Shown in pieces: positions 1 through 6,896 of a stretch of DNA of 11,468 nucleotides. The translations under genes were made by a program, and so were the position numbers. Each line of letters starts with the position of its first letter. The stretch's first letter is position 1. The stretch comes from Acidobacteriota bacterium (GTDB lineage Bacteria > Acidobacteriota > Vicinamibacteria > Vicinamibacterales > UBA823), in assembly GCA_002714165.1 (NCBI GenBank), contig PAWT01000014.1:28558-40025 (forward strand). The letters are read 5' to 3'. The notes beneath the pieces are model-generated. The model was not told where the DNA came from. It was given only the letters and a program-made list of their open reading frames with translations, and did no database searches.

Positions 1-1086
1 GGTATAGCGCGCGATCAATATCTGTCGCCATATTTTTGGGCCACCTGCTGCGGAGCCAGCACAACCGCCGATGAACATTAGCACCAGTAAAACCATGCGT
101 GATTGTTCAGTCCATAACGAAAAATCTGCACTGGCGTATCCGGTAGTCGTAAGAATCGATAAGCTCTGGAACAGTCCGGACCGGACGGCCGTGGCTGTGG
201 CCATGTCAGTTTGCAAGAGAAACACCGTGAGCGCGATCGTCGCGATAGCGACGATCGCGGTGTAGACTCGAAACTCGTCGTCAGCGATGGAGGCTTTCAG
301 TTGTCCCCGCAACAATGTCTGGTACTGCAGTACGAAGTTCGTGCCCGCTAGAAACATAAACCCGCAGATAATCCATTCGACCGCCGCACTGTTGTAGCCC
401 ATGATTGACTCGGGGTTCGGCGAAAAGCCTCCCGCCGAGATTGTCGTCATGGCGTGGCAGATCGCATCATAGGCAGACAGGCCTGCAAGCATCAGTGCCA
501 CGAACTCAGCTAACGTCAGGCCGACGTAGAGGCGCCAGAGCATGCCCGCTGTCTCACGGACATGCGGTTTGAGGCCACCGCTGCCAGGAGTGGTGGTTGT
601 TTCGGTGAAGAATAGCTGGCGTCCGCCGATTGCGAGCCGTGGTAGGACTGCGATGAACAGTGTGATGATGCCCAGACCACCGAGCCATTGAGACATTGAA
701 CGCCAAAACATCAAACCACGACCGAAGTAGTCGAAATCCGTGAGAGTGGTTGCACCGGTCCCGGTTATGCCGGACATCGACTCGAACATTGCATCCGCTG
801 CAGTCATTCCGTTCATTGCGTAGGGCACTGCACCGACCATGGCGACTAGCAGGTAAGTCACAACCACGACTGCGAGGGCCTCGACGCGTTTGAGTGTCCA
901 TTCGCGGTGACGGATCTGGCGTCGCATCACCTCACCTAACACGACGGCTGCCACACCCGTGGCCAAGAAGGTGATGGCATCCGCCGACTCTCGTGAATAG
1001 AGCGCGATCAGGAGAGGCGCTACGAAGGCCGCTCCTAAGAACCTGAGGATGGTGCCCGTTAGGTGAAAAACGATGGCGAGTCGCAT
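1..1086 (-). CDS. trkH: Trk-type potassium uptake membrane subunit TrkH, 3' end cut by the window edge
   Basis: This is the channel-like inner-membrane subunit that moves K+ (usually with H+ or Na+) and is gated by the TrkA ring. The frame is open from ATG 1086 to the left edge: 362 residues with no stop. All four pore loops of the Trk/Ktr/HKT fold are visible: GITGTGATT (about 106-114), MTTISAGGFS (213-222), LTTTGYAS (312-319) and GGCAGSAAGG (340-349). Hydrophobic spans surround each loop. The segment FWRSMSQWLGGLGI (127-140) followed by IGGRQLF is also typical of TrkH. About 120 residues should remain beyond the edge, judged from the usual TrkH length of about 480. An in-frame stop (the trkA stop) lies eight codons upstream, so ATG 1086 is the only good start; its ribosome binding site is weak. 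It follows trkA by 21 bp and is almost certainly co-transcribed. The last pore loop has Ala where STAGG is common. Confidence 0.93.
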   Translation of the reverse strand, partial: MRLAIVFHLTGTILRFLGAAFVAPLLIALYSRESADAITFLATGVAAVVLGEVMRRQIRHREWTLKRVEALAVVVVTYLLVAMVGAVPYAMNGMTAADAMFESMSGITGTGATTLTDFDYFGRGLMFWRSMSQWLGGLGIITLFIAVLPRLAIGGRQLFFTETTTTPGSGGLKPHVRETAGMLWRLYVGLTLAEFVALMLAGLSAYDAICHAMTTISAGGFSPNPESIMGYNSAAVEWIICGFMFLAGTNFVLQYQTLLRGQLKASIADDEFRVYTAIVAIATIALTVFLLQTDMATATAVRSGLFQSLSILTTTGYASADFSLWTEQSRMVLLVLMFIGGCAGSAAGGPKIWRQILIARYT

Positions 1087-1107
1087 CGTTCGGTATTCTC
1101 GCGTTGG

Positions 1108-2454
1108 TTAAGACGACGTGAAAAATGTTCTCATCAGATCGGCCGATGTGTCGGTGCAGAACACTAGCAGTCGATCGCCAGGTTCGATCCGGTCGTTTCC
1201 GTGAGGGACTATTGCGTCGCCGTGCCTGAGAATCGTGCCTACAATCGATTCTGGGGGTGTGGCGAGGTCACGCAAAGCGGTTGCTGGAAAGTCATCCGGG
1301 ACGACGAGTTCGAAAATCTTGGCCTCGCCTTCTTCAAGCACCGCGAGGACCTTGGCTTTGCCGCCTTCAACCTCACGGACGATCGACTCTACCGCCGCAC
1401 CTTTGGCCGAGAGGGCGACATCGATGCCCACCCGTTCGAAGAGCCTAAGGTTAGCTACCTTGCTCACCCGTGTGATGATTTTGGTCACGCCGAGTTGTCG
1501 TCCGAGGAGCGACGCCAGAAGGTTCCGCTCATCATTGTCGATGACCGACACGAGTACATCACTACGTCCGATTTCCTCCATTTCCAACAATTCGAGGTCC
1601 GTGCCGTCCCCGCTCAAAATTAGAGCGTTGGCAAGGGTCGCTGCCAGCATTTCTCCCCGTACTCGGTCACGTTCAATCATTCGAACACTCACGTCATCAC
1701 GGGAATCGAGGAGTTGCGCAAGCCTGAACCCTACGTCGCCGCCTCCGATGATTGTGACCTGACGTGCGTCACGGAGGTTGCGACCGTCAGGCGCCACTCT
1801 GGCTTCCATCGCTACCATCGCGTCCCCGCGTCCCATCACGATCACCTTATCGCCTGGTTTAAGATGCGTCTCGCCGTGCGGAATTGTGATGGTGTCCCCG
1901 CGTTTAGCAGCAACCACTACGGCGCCACGGGGTAGCTGTAGGGAAGCGATCGGTGCAGCGGTCAGAGGGGAGCCGCTCTCGAGGCGATACTCGAGCAGGC
2001 GCACCTGGCCGCCGGCAAAGCTCTCGGCGTCGATCGCTCCCGGTGCGGCGATGATCCGCTGGATGGCATCCGCCAGTTGGGCTTCAGGCCAAATAGTCTG
2101 ATCGACCCCGAAGTGTTCGCGGAGGCTGTAACCACCGCTGACAGACTCAAGAAAATCGTTACCTGACACAAAGCATACTGTCTTAGTGGCGCCGAGCTTC
2201 TTGGCGAGTGCACAGGCGATAATGTTGACCTCATCAAGACCCGTGCATGCGATAACAAGGTCGCTTGATTCGACGTCTCCCAGACCCAGCACCTCGGCAC
2301 TCGTGCCGCTCCCGGGAACAAAACTCACATCAAGAGGATGGAACCGATCAGCAACGGCAGGGTTGTGATCAATAACGTGCAGGTCGTGGTTCGGGGCAAG
2401 TGCCCTGGCGAGTGCGTAGCCGACTTCGCCACCGCCTATGAGAATTATGCGCAT
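1108..2454 (-). CDS. trkA: Trk potassium transport regulatory subunit TrkA
   Basis: TrkA is the cytoplasmic, nucleotide-binding ring protein that binds and gates TrkH. The 448-residue product has the duplicated layout of full-length TrkA (E. coli protein about 458). The first Rossmann (RCK) domain begins MRIILIGGGEVG, with the nucleotide-binding acidic residue at D29. A first TrkA_C domain covers about 140-220, ending KPGDKVIVMG. A second Rossmann domain has VTIIGGGDVG at 233-242 and the acidic residue at E261. A second TrkA_C domain covers about 365-435, ending EPGDRLLVFC. The duplicated GGG(E/D)VG motif distinguishes it from single-domain KtrA. ATG 2454 places the glycine motif at the expected position, but no Shine-Dalgarno is visible (upstream bases gcgttagacg). 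The trkH gene follows in the same reading frame after the stop. The pair probably forms a two-gene operon read leftward from the divergent region at 2455-2566. Confidence 0.96.
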   Translation of the reverse strand: MRIILIGGGEVGYALARALAPNHDLHVIDHNPAVADRFHPLDVSFVPGSGTSAEVLGLGDVESSDLVIACTGLDEVNIIACALAKKLGATKTVCFVSGNDFLESVSGGYSLREHFGVDQTIWPEAQLADAIQRIIAAPGAIDAESFAGGQVRLLEYRLESGSPLTAAPIASLQLPRGAVVVAAKRGDTITIPHGETHLKPGDKVIVMGRGDAMVAMEARVAPDGRNLRDARQVTIIGGGDVGFRLAQLLDSRDDVSVRMIERDRVRGEMLAATLANALILSGDGTDLELLEMEEIGRSDVLVSVIDNDERNLLASLLGRQLGVTKIITRVSKVANLRLFERVGIDVALSAKGAAVESIVREVEGGKAKVLAVLEEGEAKIFELVVPDDFPATALRDLATPPESIVGTILRHGDAIVPHGNDRIEPGDRLLVFCTDTSADLMRTFFTSS

Positions 2455-2471
2455 CGTCTAACGCAAATTCC

Positions 2472-2500
2472 ATTCTGGCACCCACGCAGAGTTTTGGCAA
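2472..2500 (-). promoter_or_regulatory. Candidate sigma-70-type promoter for trkA-trkH
   Basis: Read on the minus strand, TTGCCA (2500-2495) is separated by 17 bp from CAGAAT (2477-2472). These match the -35 consensus at 5 of 6 and the -10 consensus at 4 of 6. Transcription would start near 2465, leaving a leader of only about ten bases before ATG 2454. This was found by eye and is not verified. The spacing and -35 match are good, the -10 is mediocre. Confidence 0.4.
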
Positions 2501-2548
2501 TGGCTGTAGGCGTTATTGACCTAGTGACTGAGCTGTTTCTTGGGGTTC

Positions 2549-2557
2549 TGCTAAAAT
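2549..2557 (+). promoter_or_regulatory. Candidate extended -10 promoter for the thiolase gene
   Basis: The bases TGCTAAAAT match an extended -10 element (TGnTATAAT) with one mismatch in the hexamer. A TTGACC lies further upstream at 2516-2521, but the 30 bp spacing is too long for a normal -35. Extended -10 promoters can work without a -35. Transcription would begin at about 2564, only a few bases before ATG 2567, and no Shine-Dalgarno precedes that ATG. The thiolase message may therefore be leaderless or nearly so. This is an inference from position only. Confidence 0.35.
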
Positions 2558-2566
2558 GCAAAAGTT

Positions 2567-3775
2567 ATGGAAGCGGACGATGTTGTTATCGTAGGTGCTG
2601 CCAGGACACCAATCGGCAAGTATGGTGGAGGGCTGCGAAGGGTTCACCCGGTTGAACTTGGTGCGACGGCGGCCAAGGCAGCGTTGACTCGGGCCGGGAT
2701 TGACGCTGCCAGCGTGGACGAGGTGTGGTTTGGCCACGCGCGGCAGGCTGGGTCAGGGCCGAACCCGGCCCGGCAGGTCGGTCACCGGGCTGGCTTGCCC
2801 CACACCGTACCCGCGCAAACCATTAATAAGGCGTGTGCGTCTGGCCTGCAGGCAATTGCCAGCGGTGCCCAAGCGATCGCTCTGGGCGACGCCGATGTGG
2901 TTCTGGTCGGTGGCATTGAATCTATGAGCCGCATGCCCTATCTGATCGATGCCGAGAACGCCCGGTGGGGACACCGGATGGGTAATGTTGAACTCGTCGA
3001 TGCCATGTACCGTGACGGCTTCTGCTGTCCACTATCCGATTTGATGATGGGAGAGACGGCTGAATTACTGGCCCGTCAGTATGCTATTTCACGCAAGGAT
3101 TCTGACCTTTACGCGCTTGAGAGCCAGCAGCGGGCCGAGGCTGCGATAGCCGCAGGGCATTTCGACGCTGAGATTGTCCCGGTAGAGGTAACCGATCGAA
3201 AGGGCGACGTAACGTTGGTGACTCGCGATGAACATCCGCGAGCTGGTGTGACCGTCGAATCGCTACGAAAACTTGAGCCAGTCTTCGAAGTTGAGGGTCA
3301 CCAGGGCATCATTACCGCTGGCTCGGCGTCTGGAATCACAGACGGCGGTGCAGCGCTGGTATTGGTCAGTGCGTCGCGCGCGAAGTTGCTCGGTTGCCGG
3401 CCACTTGCCCGGATCGCCGGGTGGGCAAGCGCGGGTGTCGACCCGAAACTCATGGGCATTGGACCGGTGCCGGCGATGCAGAAGCTATTTGGGCGATTGC
3501 AGCAATCCGTCGATGACTATGACCTTGTGGAGCTGAATGAAGCATTCGCGGCACAGGTGCTCGCGGTATTACGTGACATGCCGATTGCCCGCGATCGGCT
3601 CAACGTTAACGGTGGCGCGATTGCACTCGGCCATCCGATCGGCTGCACAGGCGCGCGGATCGTTGTGACGCTCCTTCACGAACTTCAACGGCGCAACGCA
3701 ACCCGGGGCCTTGCCACGTTATGTGTGAGCGGTGGCATGGGCATGGCTATGGCGTTGGAGCGGGGCCAAACCTAA
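2567..3775 (+). CDS. Thiolase, probably acetyl-CoA C-acetyltransferase
   Basis: This enzyme condenses two acyl-CoA units, or cleaves 3-ketoacyl-CoA, in the cytoplasm. The 402-residue protein has the usual thiolase II length and every catalytic block. The nucleophile is C90 in [19 protein letters not shown] follows at 115-121. The NEAFAAQ block is at 324-330. The histidine is H356 in [20 protein letters not shown]. The second cysteine is C386 in [23 protein letters not shown] (250-263) replaces the commoner TAGNASGINDGAA, a mild variation. These motifs fix the family, but not whether the enzyme works in biosynthesis (acetoacetyl-CoA) or in beta-oxidation; no partner dehydrogenase or hydratase is in the window. 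ATG 2567 gives a standard N-terminus ([12 protein letters not shown]). folE starts 24 bp downstream, so the two may share a transcript. An atoB/phaA-type name would be a guess, so no symbol is given. Confidence 0.95.
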   Translation: MEADDVVIVGAARTPIGKYGGGLRRVHPVELGATAAKAALTRAGIDAASVDEVWFGHARQAGSGPNPARQVGHRAGLPHTVPAQTINKACASGLQAIASGAQAIALGDADVVLVGGIESMSRMPYLIDAENARWGHRMGNVELVDAMYRDGFCCPLSDLMMGETAELLARQYAISRKDSDLYALESQQRAEAAIAAGHFDAEIVPVEVTDRKGDVTLVTRDEHPRAGVTVESLRKLEPVFEVEGHQGIITAGSASGITDGGAALVLVSASRAKLLGCRPLARIAGWASAGVDPKLMGIGPVPAMQKLFGRLQQSVDDYDLVELNEAFAAQVLAVLRDMPIARDRLNVNGGAIALGHPIGCTGARIVVTLLHELQRRNATRGLATLCVSGGMGMAMALERGQT

Positions 3776-3799
3776 CCCTGAATCAACTAAGATAAGTGA

Positions 3800-4408
3800 A
3801 TGCGTAATCTCGTACGAGCGCTCCTGGCCGAGTTAGGTGAGGACCCGATGCGTGACGGGTTGACGCGCACGCCGGAAAGGGTTGAGCGGTCACTGAAGTT
3901 CCTGACGTCTGGCTATGAGTCCGACGTGAAGACTGTGCTTAACGGTGCGCTTTTTGATGTTGACTATAGCGAGATGGTAATTGTGAAGGACATTGATTTC
4001 TATTCGCTGTGCGAGCATCATCTGCTCCCATTTTTCGGGAAGTGTCACGTGGCCTATGTTCCGCGTGACAAGGTTATCGGTCTTAGCAAGATACCCCGAC
4101 TCGTCGAAGTGTTTAGCCGACGGTTACAAGTCCAGGAGCGATTGACTAATCAGATCGCTGATACCATTCGTGCAACACTCAAGCCGCTAGGCGTGGCTGT
4201 TGTTCTTGAGGCTACCCATCTCTGTATGTCGATGCGGGGGGTCCAGAAACAGAATTCCACAGCGGTGACGAGTGCAATGCTCGGAGTGCTGCGCGAAGAT
4301 GCACGGACCCGGATGGAATTCTTGGAGCTTATTCGTCATCGCGGCGGTTCGACGTCGTGGAGTACGGCGACCGATCAAGGAGTGTCCTGTGTCACGGAGG
4401 AAATCTGA
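3800..4408 (+). CDS. folE: GTP cyclohydrolase I, zinc-dependent (type IA)
   Basis: FolE converts GTP to 7,8-dihydroneopterin triphosphate, the first step towards tetrahydrofolate and other pterins or deazapurines. The 202-residue product aligns well from memory with the B. subtilis enzyme: [16 protein letters not shown] (13-28), [18 protein letters not shown] (71-88), [12 protein letters not shown] (94-105), QVQERLT (110-116) and [11 protein letters not shown] (138-148). The zinc ligands are C71, H74 and C142. H73 and H140 match the catalytic histidines. An in-frame TGA sits directly before ATG 3800, so the start is fixed, although the protein lacks about nine N-terminal residues found in the B. 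subtilis enzyme. The usual family end, LIRHR, is reached near residue 181. The roughly 20-residue tail beyond it is unusual, and its DNA also encodes the ribosome binding site and start of the next gene. Confidence 0.96.
   Translation: MRNLVRALLAELGEDPMRDGLTRTPERVERSLKFLTSGYESDVKTVLNGALFDVDYSEMVIVKDIDFYSLCEHHLLPFFGKCHVAYVPRDKVIGLSKIPRLVEVFSRRLQVQERLTNQIADTIRATLKPLGVAVVLEATHLCMSMRGVQKQNSTAVTSAMLGVLREDARTRMEFLELIRHRGGSTSWSTATDQGVSCVTEEI
4377..4382 (+). promoter_or_regulatory. Shine-Dalgarno that sets the start of the unknown exported-protein gene
   Basis: AAGGAG lies inside the 3' end of folE, six bases before GTG 4389. It is one of the best ribosome binding sites in the window. It supports GTG 4389 over the earlier in-frame ATG at 4272 (deep inside folE) and implies translation coupled to folE. 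Confidence 0.7.
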
Positions 4409-5021
4409 GCGTGCTGATTGTCAAACCGGTAACCAGCGTTTGGTGGTGCTGCTCATCACCGTCGCTGCGACCTCCTTGGTGGCCATGTCGATTCAGACAG
4501 AGCCAGCGGATTATGCCTGCCCCTCGTTCTTGGGTCACGGAATCAACACCGGTCGTAGTTTTTGCGATGTGCTAACGGGACGGGAACCTGCTGGTGGCAT
4601 CATCGTTACCATCCCGCCCGGCCGCGGTGAGACGACGCTGACGTTCGAACTATCTAACCGCCACACCTACTCTGAGGGTCAGATTCGAGCCGGTCGAGCC
4701 TTCGCAAGGTATACAGCGACTATCGGCATTCTTACGTTAGACAACACTCTACTGGCTCGAGCTGCCGTGCAGAGTGAATTTCGTGACGCCGATGACTTGG
4801 TTGACCGGGTTGATGGTGGGGCAGGGCCTGGTGGGGTCAAGGCCGTTGCACCGGTCGGGCTCGAAAGCGTATCGGTCACTATTCCACCTGAGGTGACTGA
4901 GGTCAGCATCCTCGGAGAGGTACTTGAGGTGATTCGGATTGACGGTCAGGATATGTTTCGGTCACCTGGACGCCCCATTGCAATTATCAGTAATGTTCAG
5001 ATCGGTCGCCCAGTCGACTGA
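4389..5021 (+). CDS. Unrecognised secreted or membrane-anchored protein
   Basis: I do not recognise this family. From GTG 4389 the product is 210 residues. It starts with a basic segment (VSRRKSER), then a hydrophobic stretch at about 18-34 ([17 protein letters not shown]), which fits a signal peptide or single N-terminal anchor. There is no clear cleavage site and no lipobox. The rest is rich in Val, Ile, Thr and Gly, suggesting a beta-strand domain outside the cytoplasm. C44 and C59 could form a disulfide. A short element is repeated: [16 protein letters not shown] (73-88) and [16 protein letters not shown] (163-178). A Gly-rich linker (GGAGPGG) sits at 143-149. The gene overlaps folE by 20 bp and ends before the YpdA-like gene, so it probably belongs to the same transcript. 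The frame is clean and codon use resembles its neighbours. It is very likely a real gene of unknown function. Confidence 0.72.
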   Translation: MSRRKSERADCQTGNQRLVVLLITVAATSLVAMSIQTEPADYACPSFLGHGINTGRSFCDVLTGREPAGGIIVTIPPGRGETTLTFELSNRHTYSEGQIRAGRAFARYTATIGILTLDNTLLARAAVQSEFRDADDLVDRVDGGAGPGGVKAVAPVGLESVSVTIPPEVTEVSILGEVLEVIRIDGQDMFRSPGRPIAIISNVQIGRPVD

Positions 5022-5110
5022 CGTGTTTTTAATTAATCAAAGGATACTACCGAGGCCATGAGGGTGTTATGACTCTGGTTCTCGGAGAGGATGAAGGAGA
5101 AAAACTACGG

Positions 5111-6115
5111 ATGTCCCCACGTGACGTAATTATTATCGGTGCTGGTCCGGCTGGGCTTGCCGCTGCGATTACAGCTAAAAAGTACGGCCTTGATTACACC
5201 GTGCTTGAGAAGGGCATGCTAGTAAACTCGCTCTATCACTTTCCAACGCACATGGTGTTCTTTACCACACCGGAGCTGCTCGAGATCGGCGGATTACCTT
5301 TCGTAACCCCGTACGAAAAACCAACCCGGCTGGAATCACTACGTTACTATCGTCGTGTCGCCGATACCTATGAACTTGCGGTTGACTTGGGAGAGACTGT
5401 GACGGCGATTCAGTCGCCACAGACCAGTCGAACGGAAACTTTTACGGTCAAAACCCGGTCCGGAGATGGTAGAACCCGGGACTTGGAGAGTCGCACGATT
5501 GTCTTGGCTATTGGTTGCTACGACCATCCGAATTTACTTGGCATTCCAGGCGAGCAATTGCCGAATGTCTCGCACTATTACGACCAGCCACATCGCTATT
5601 ATCGAAAACACGTGGTTGTAGTGGGTGGAAAGAATTCGGCTGCTGAAACTGCACTCGAACTGTACCGTTCAGGTGTCCATGTGACCCTAGTGCACCGGAG
5701 GGCCGAACTTGGGGAATCAATTAAATACTGGGTGCGGCCGGACATTGAGAACCGGATCGCGGAAGGGTCCATCCCTGCTCGTTTTGAGACGCAAGTAGTG
5801 GAAATTCGGCCCAAGGAGGTTGTCGTCGAGTGTCGTGGACAGCGAGCGACTCTACCAGCCGATCATGTTTTCCTCATGACTGGTTACCAAACTGATTCAA
5901 CGCTGATGAGCCAAGCTGGTGTGCGTCTCGATCCGGAAACATGTGTTCCAGAGCACAACGAATCGACCTTCGAGTCTAACGTGTCTGGTTTTTACATCGC
6001 CGGTACGGCGCTTACGGGTGTGCACAGCGGTCGAATCTTCATTGAGAACGGCCGCTTCCATGGCCAGGTGGTTATCGATGCGATCCGTGAGCGACTTGCT
6101 ACTGTTGAAGCCTAG
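5111..6115 (+). CDS. ypdA: YpdA-family FAD/NAD(P)H oxidoreductase (bacillithiol-disulfide-reductase-like)
   Basis: YpdA (Bdr) proteins are flavin enzymes that reduce oxidised bacillithiol with NADPH. The sequence matches B. subtilis YpdA along its length: an N-terminal FAD motif IIIGAGPAGL, then VNSLYHFPTHMVFF, ETVTAI, IGCYDHPNLLGIPGE, a second nucleotide fold VVVVGGKNSAAETALEL, and a C-terminal FIENGRFHGQ. Two starts are possible. ATG 5069 gives 348 residues with GAGGG four bases upstream. ATG 5111 gives 334 residues with AAGGAG eleven bases upstream. The later start puts the FAD motif at the same depth as in known YpdA, so it is chosen. The Cys in the Bacillus motif GGGPCG is Ala here. No bacillithiol synthesis genes (bshA, bshB, bshC) are in the window, so the thiol substrate is inferred, not shown. 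A different low-molecular-weight disulfide is possible. Confidence 0.88.
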   Translation: MSPRDVIIIGAGPAGLAAAITAKKYGLDYTVLEKGMLVNSLYHFPTHMVFFTTPELLEIGGLPFVTPYEKPTRLESLRYYRRVADTYELAVDLGETVTAIQSPQTSRTETFTVKTRSGDGRTRDLESRTIVLAIGCYDHPNLLGIPGEQLPNVSHYYDQPHRYYRKHVVVVGGKNSAAETALELYRSGVHVTLVHRRAELGESIKYWVRPDIENRIAEGSIPARFETQVVEIRPKEVVVECRGQRATLPADHVFLMTGYQTDSTLMSQAGVRLDPETCVPEHNESTFESNVSGFYIAGTALTGVHSGRIFIENGRFHGQVVIDAIRERLATVEA

Positions 6116-6200
6116 GGGGCCTCGGCCGAGTATTTTCCAAAAGGTCTTCATCTCCCACGTGTGGCTCTATAGCGAGAAAACATTCTGAAGCAGTAGGCGC

Positions 6201-6833
6201 TTACTGTATCTCGCCATGGTGGCCGTCATGGTGTCCCAGCATTAGCTTCATTTCCAGCAATTGAATCAGTGATTCGCAGCGGTGTAGTAAACCGTCACGC
6301 TCGAGAAGCGCCTGCTTTTCAACAGGTTCTAGGTCGAGATACTGTGCGAGCGCGTTCACGAGATCGTCGTCGGGGATGGAAGCCGGAACCTGATTTTCAG
6401 TTTCAGCTTGATGCAGGCCCTTGGTCACGAGGGTCTCTAGATGTACGCGGTCGCGGCGGATCGCCTGACGAATAGAGTCGTTGAGTGGCTCAATAATTCC
6501 GTCCACCTGAGCGAGGCGGTAATTTCGTTGATTGTCCTCATTGAGGATCCGAAACTTCTGTAATCCACGGAGGACGATGTTGTAGCGGCCATTCTCCAGT
6601 TGCTCAAAGTTTGTGATTAAACCAGCACATCCGACTGAATAGACTGGCGGTCGACCTTCATAATCCTCTTCCCACCCGGGACGAAGTAGTGCCATTCCGA
6701 TGATCCGATCACTTTGTAGCGCATCGGTTACCATCTCTCGGAATCGTAACTCAAAGATGTGAAGCGGCAAAAAGACATTTGGAAATAGCACAACATTGGG
6801 GAGTGGGAAAAGCGGAATCGACGACGGCAGCAT
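6201..6833 (-). CDS. Stand-alone LON substrate-binding-domain protein
   Basis: This resembles the N-terminal substrate-binding domain of Lon protease (LON/PUA-like fold) without the ATPase or protease parts. The signature is IPLFPLPNVVLFPNVFLPLHIFE near the N-terminus, followed by REMVTDAL. The middle has VGCAGLITNFEQLENGRYNI and VLRGLQKFRI, typical of the domain. The C-terminal third (about 130-200) is helical in character, ending in a His-rich tail (GHHDGHHGEIQ). At 210 residues it is normal for free LON-domain proteins, whose role is not settled; a link to protein quality control is only assumed. A TTG at 6839 is also in frame, but AAGGA lies nine bases before ATG 6833 and only three before the TTG, so ATG 6833 is preferred. 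It follows the uracil-DNA glycosylase gene by about 60 bp in the same direction, probably as the last gene of the lipA operon. Confidence 0.9.
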   Translation of the reverse strand: MLPSSIPLFPLPNVVLFPNVFLPLHIFELRFREMVTDALQSDRIIGMALLRPGWEEDYEGRPPVYSVGCAGLITNFEQLENGRYNIVLRGLQKFRILNEDNQRNYRLAQVDGIIEPLNDSIRQAIRRDRVHLETLVTKGLHQAETENQVPASIPDDDLVNALAQYLDLEPVEKQALLERDGLLHRCESLIQLLEMKLMLGHHDGHHGEIQ

Positions 6834-6842
6834 GGTCAAGTT

Positions 6843-6847
6843 TCCTT
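6843..6847 (-). promoter_or_regulatory. Shine-Dalgarno favouring ATG 6833 for the LON-domain gene
   Basis: On the minus strand these bases read AAGGA, nine bases before ATG 6833. The same motif is only three bases from the alternative TTG at 6839, too close for normal initiation. Confidence 0.55.
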
Positions 6848-6896
6848 ACGATTCGCGGTATTCAACATCTCGATTTTAACATGCAGCCCGAGCGTT

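Noticed and set aside
554..901. A 115-codon minus-strand frame inside trkH
   Set aside because: It is a frame-shifted shadow of trkH, whose true frame shows all four pore loops. The product is Arg/His/Cys-rich and unlike a real protein.
1235..1762. A 175-codon open frame on the plus strand opposite trkA
   Set aside because: It lies wholly antisense to a clear trkA, has low-complexity Ser/Arg/Thr-rich composition and resembles no family I know; it is a by-product of trkA codon use. The same holds for the other plus-strand frames within 1201-2368.
4272..4388. Extending the unknown exported protein back to ATG 4272 (249 residues)
   Set aside because: This would overlap folE by over 130 bp, destroy the N-terminal signal-like layout and ignore the strong AAGGAG before GTG 4389.
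5022..5110. Possible promoter or regulatory leader before ypdA (AT-rich ttaattaatc, GATACT)
   Set aside because: GATACT is a fair -10, but no -35 sits at a suitable distance, and no riboswitch-like fold is apparent. It cannot be called from sequence alone.
6116..6205. Possible terminators in the convergent gap: CTCGGCCGAG at 6121-6130, CCACGTGTGG at 6155-6164, and CAGTA/TACTG at about 6190-6205
   Set aside because: The first two are short palindromes with almost no loop room, and the third has a five-base stem whose T-run on the minus strand is eight or more bases away. None is a convincing intrinsic terminator.
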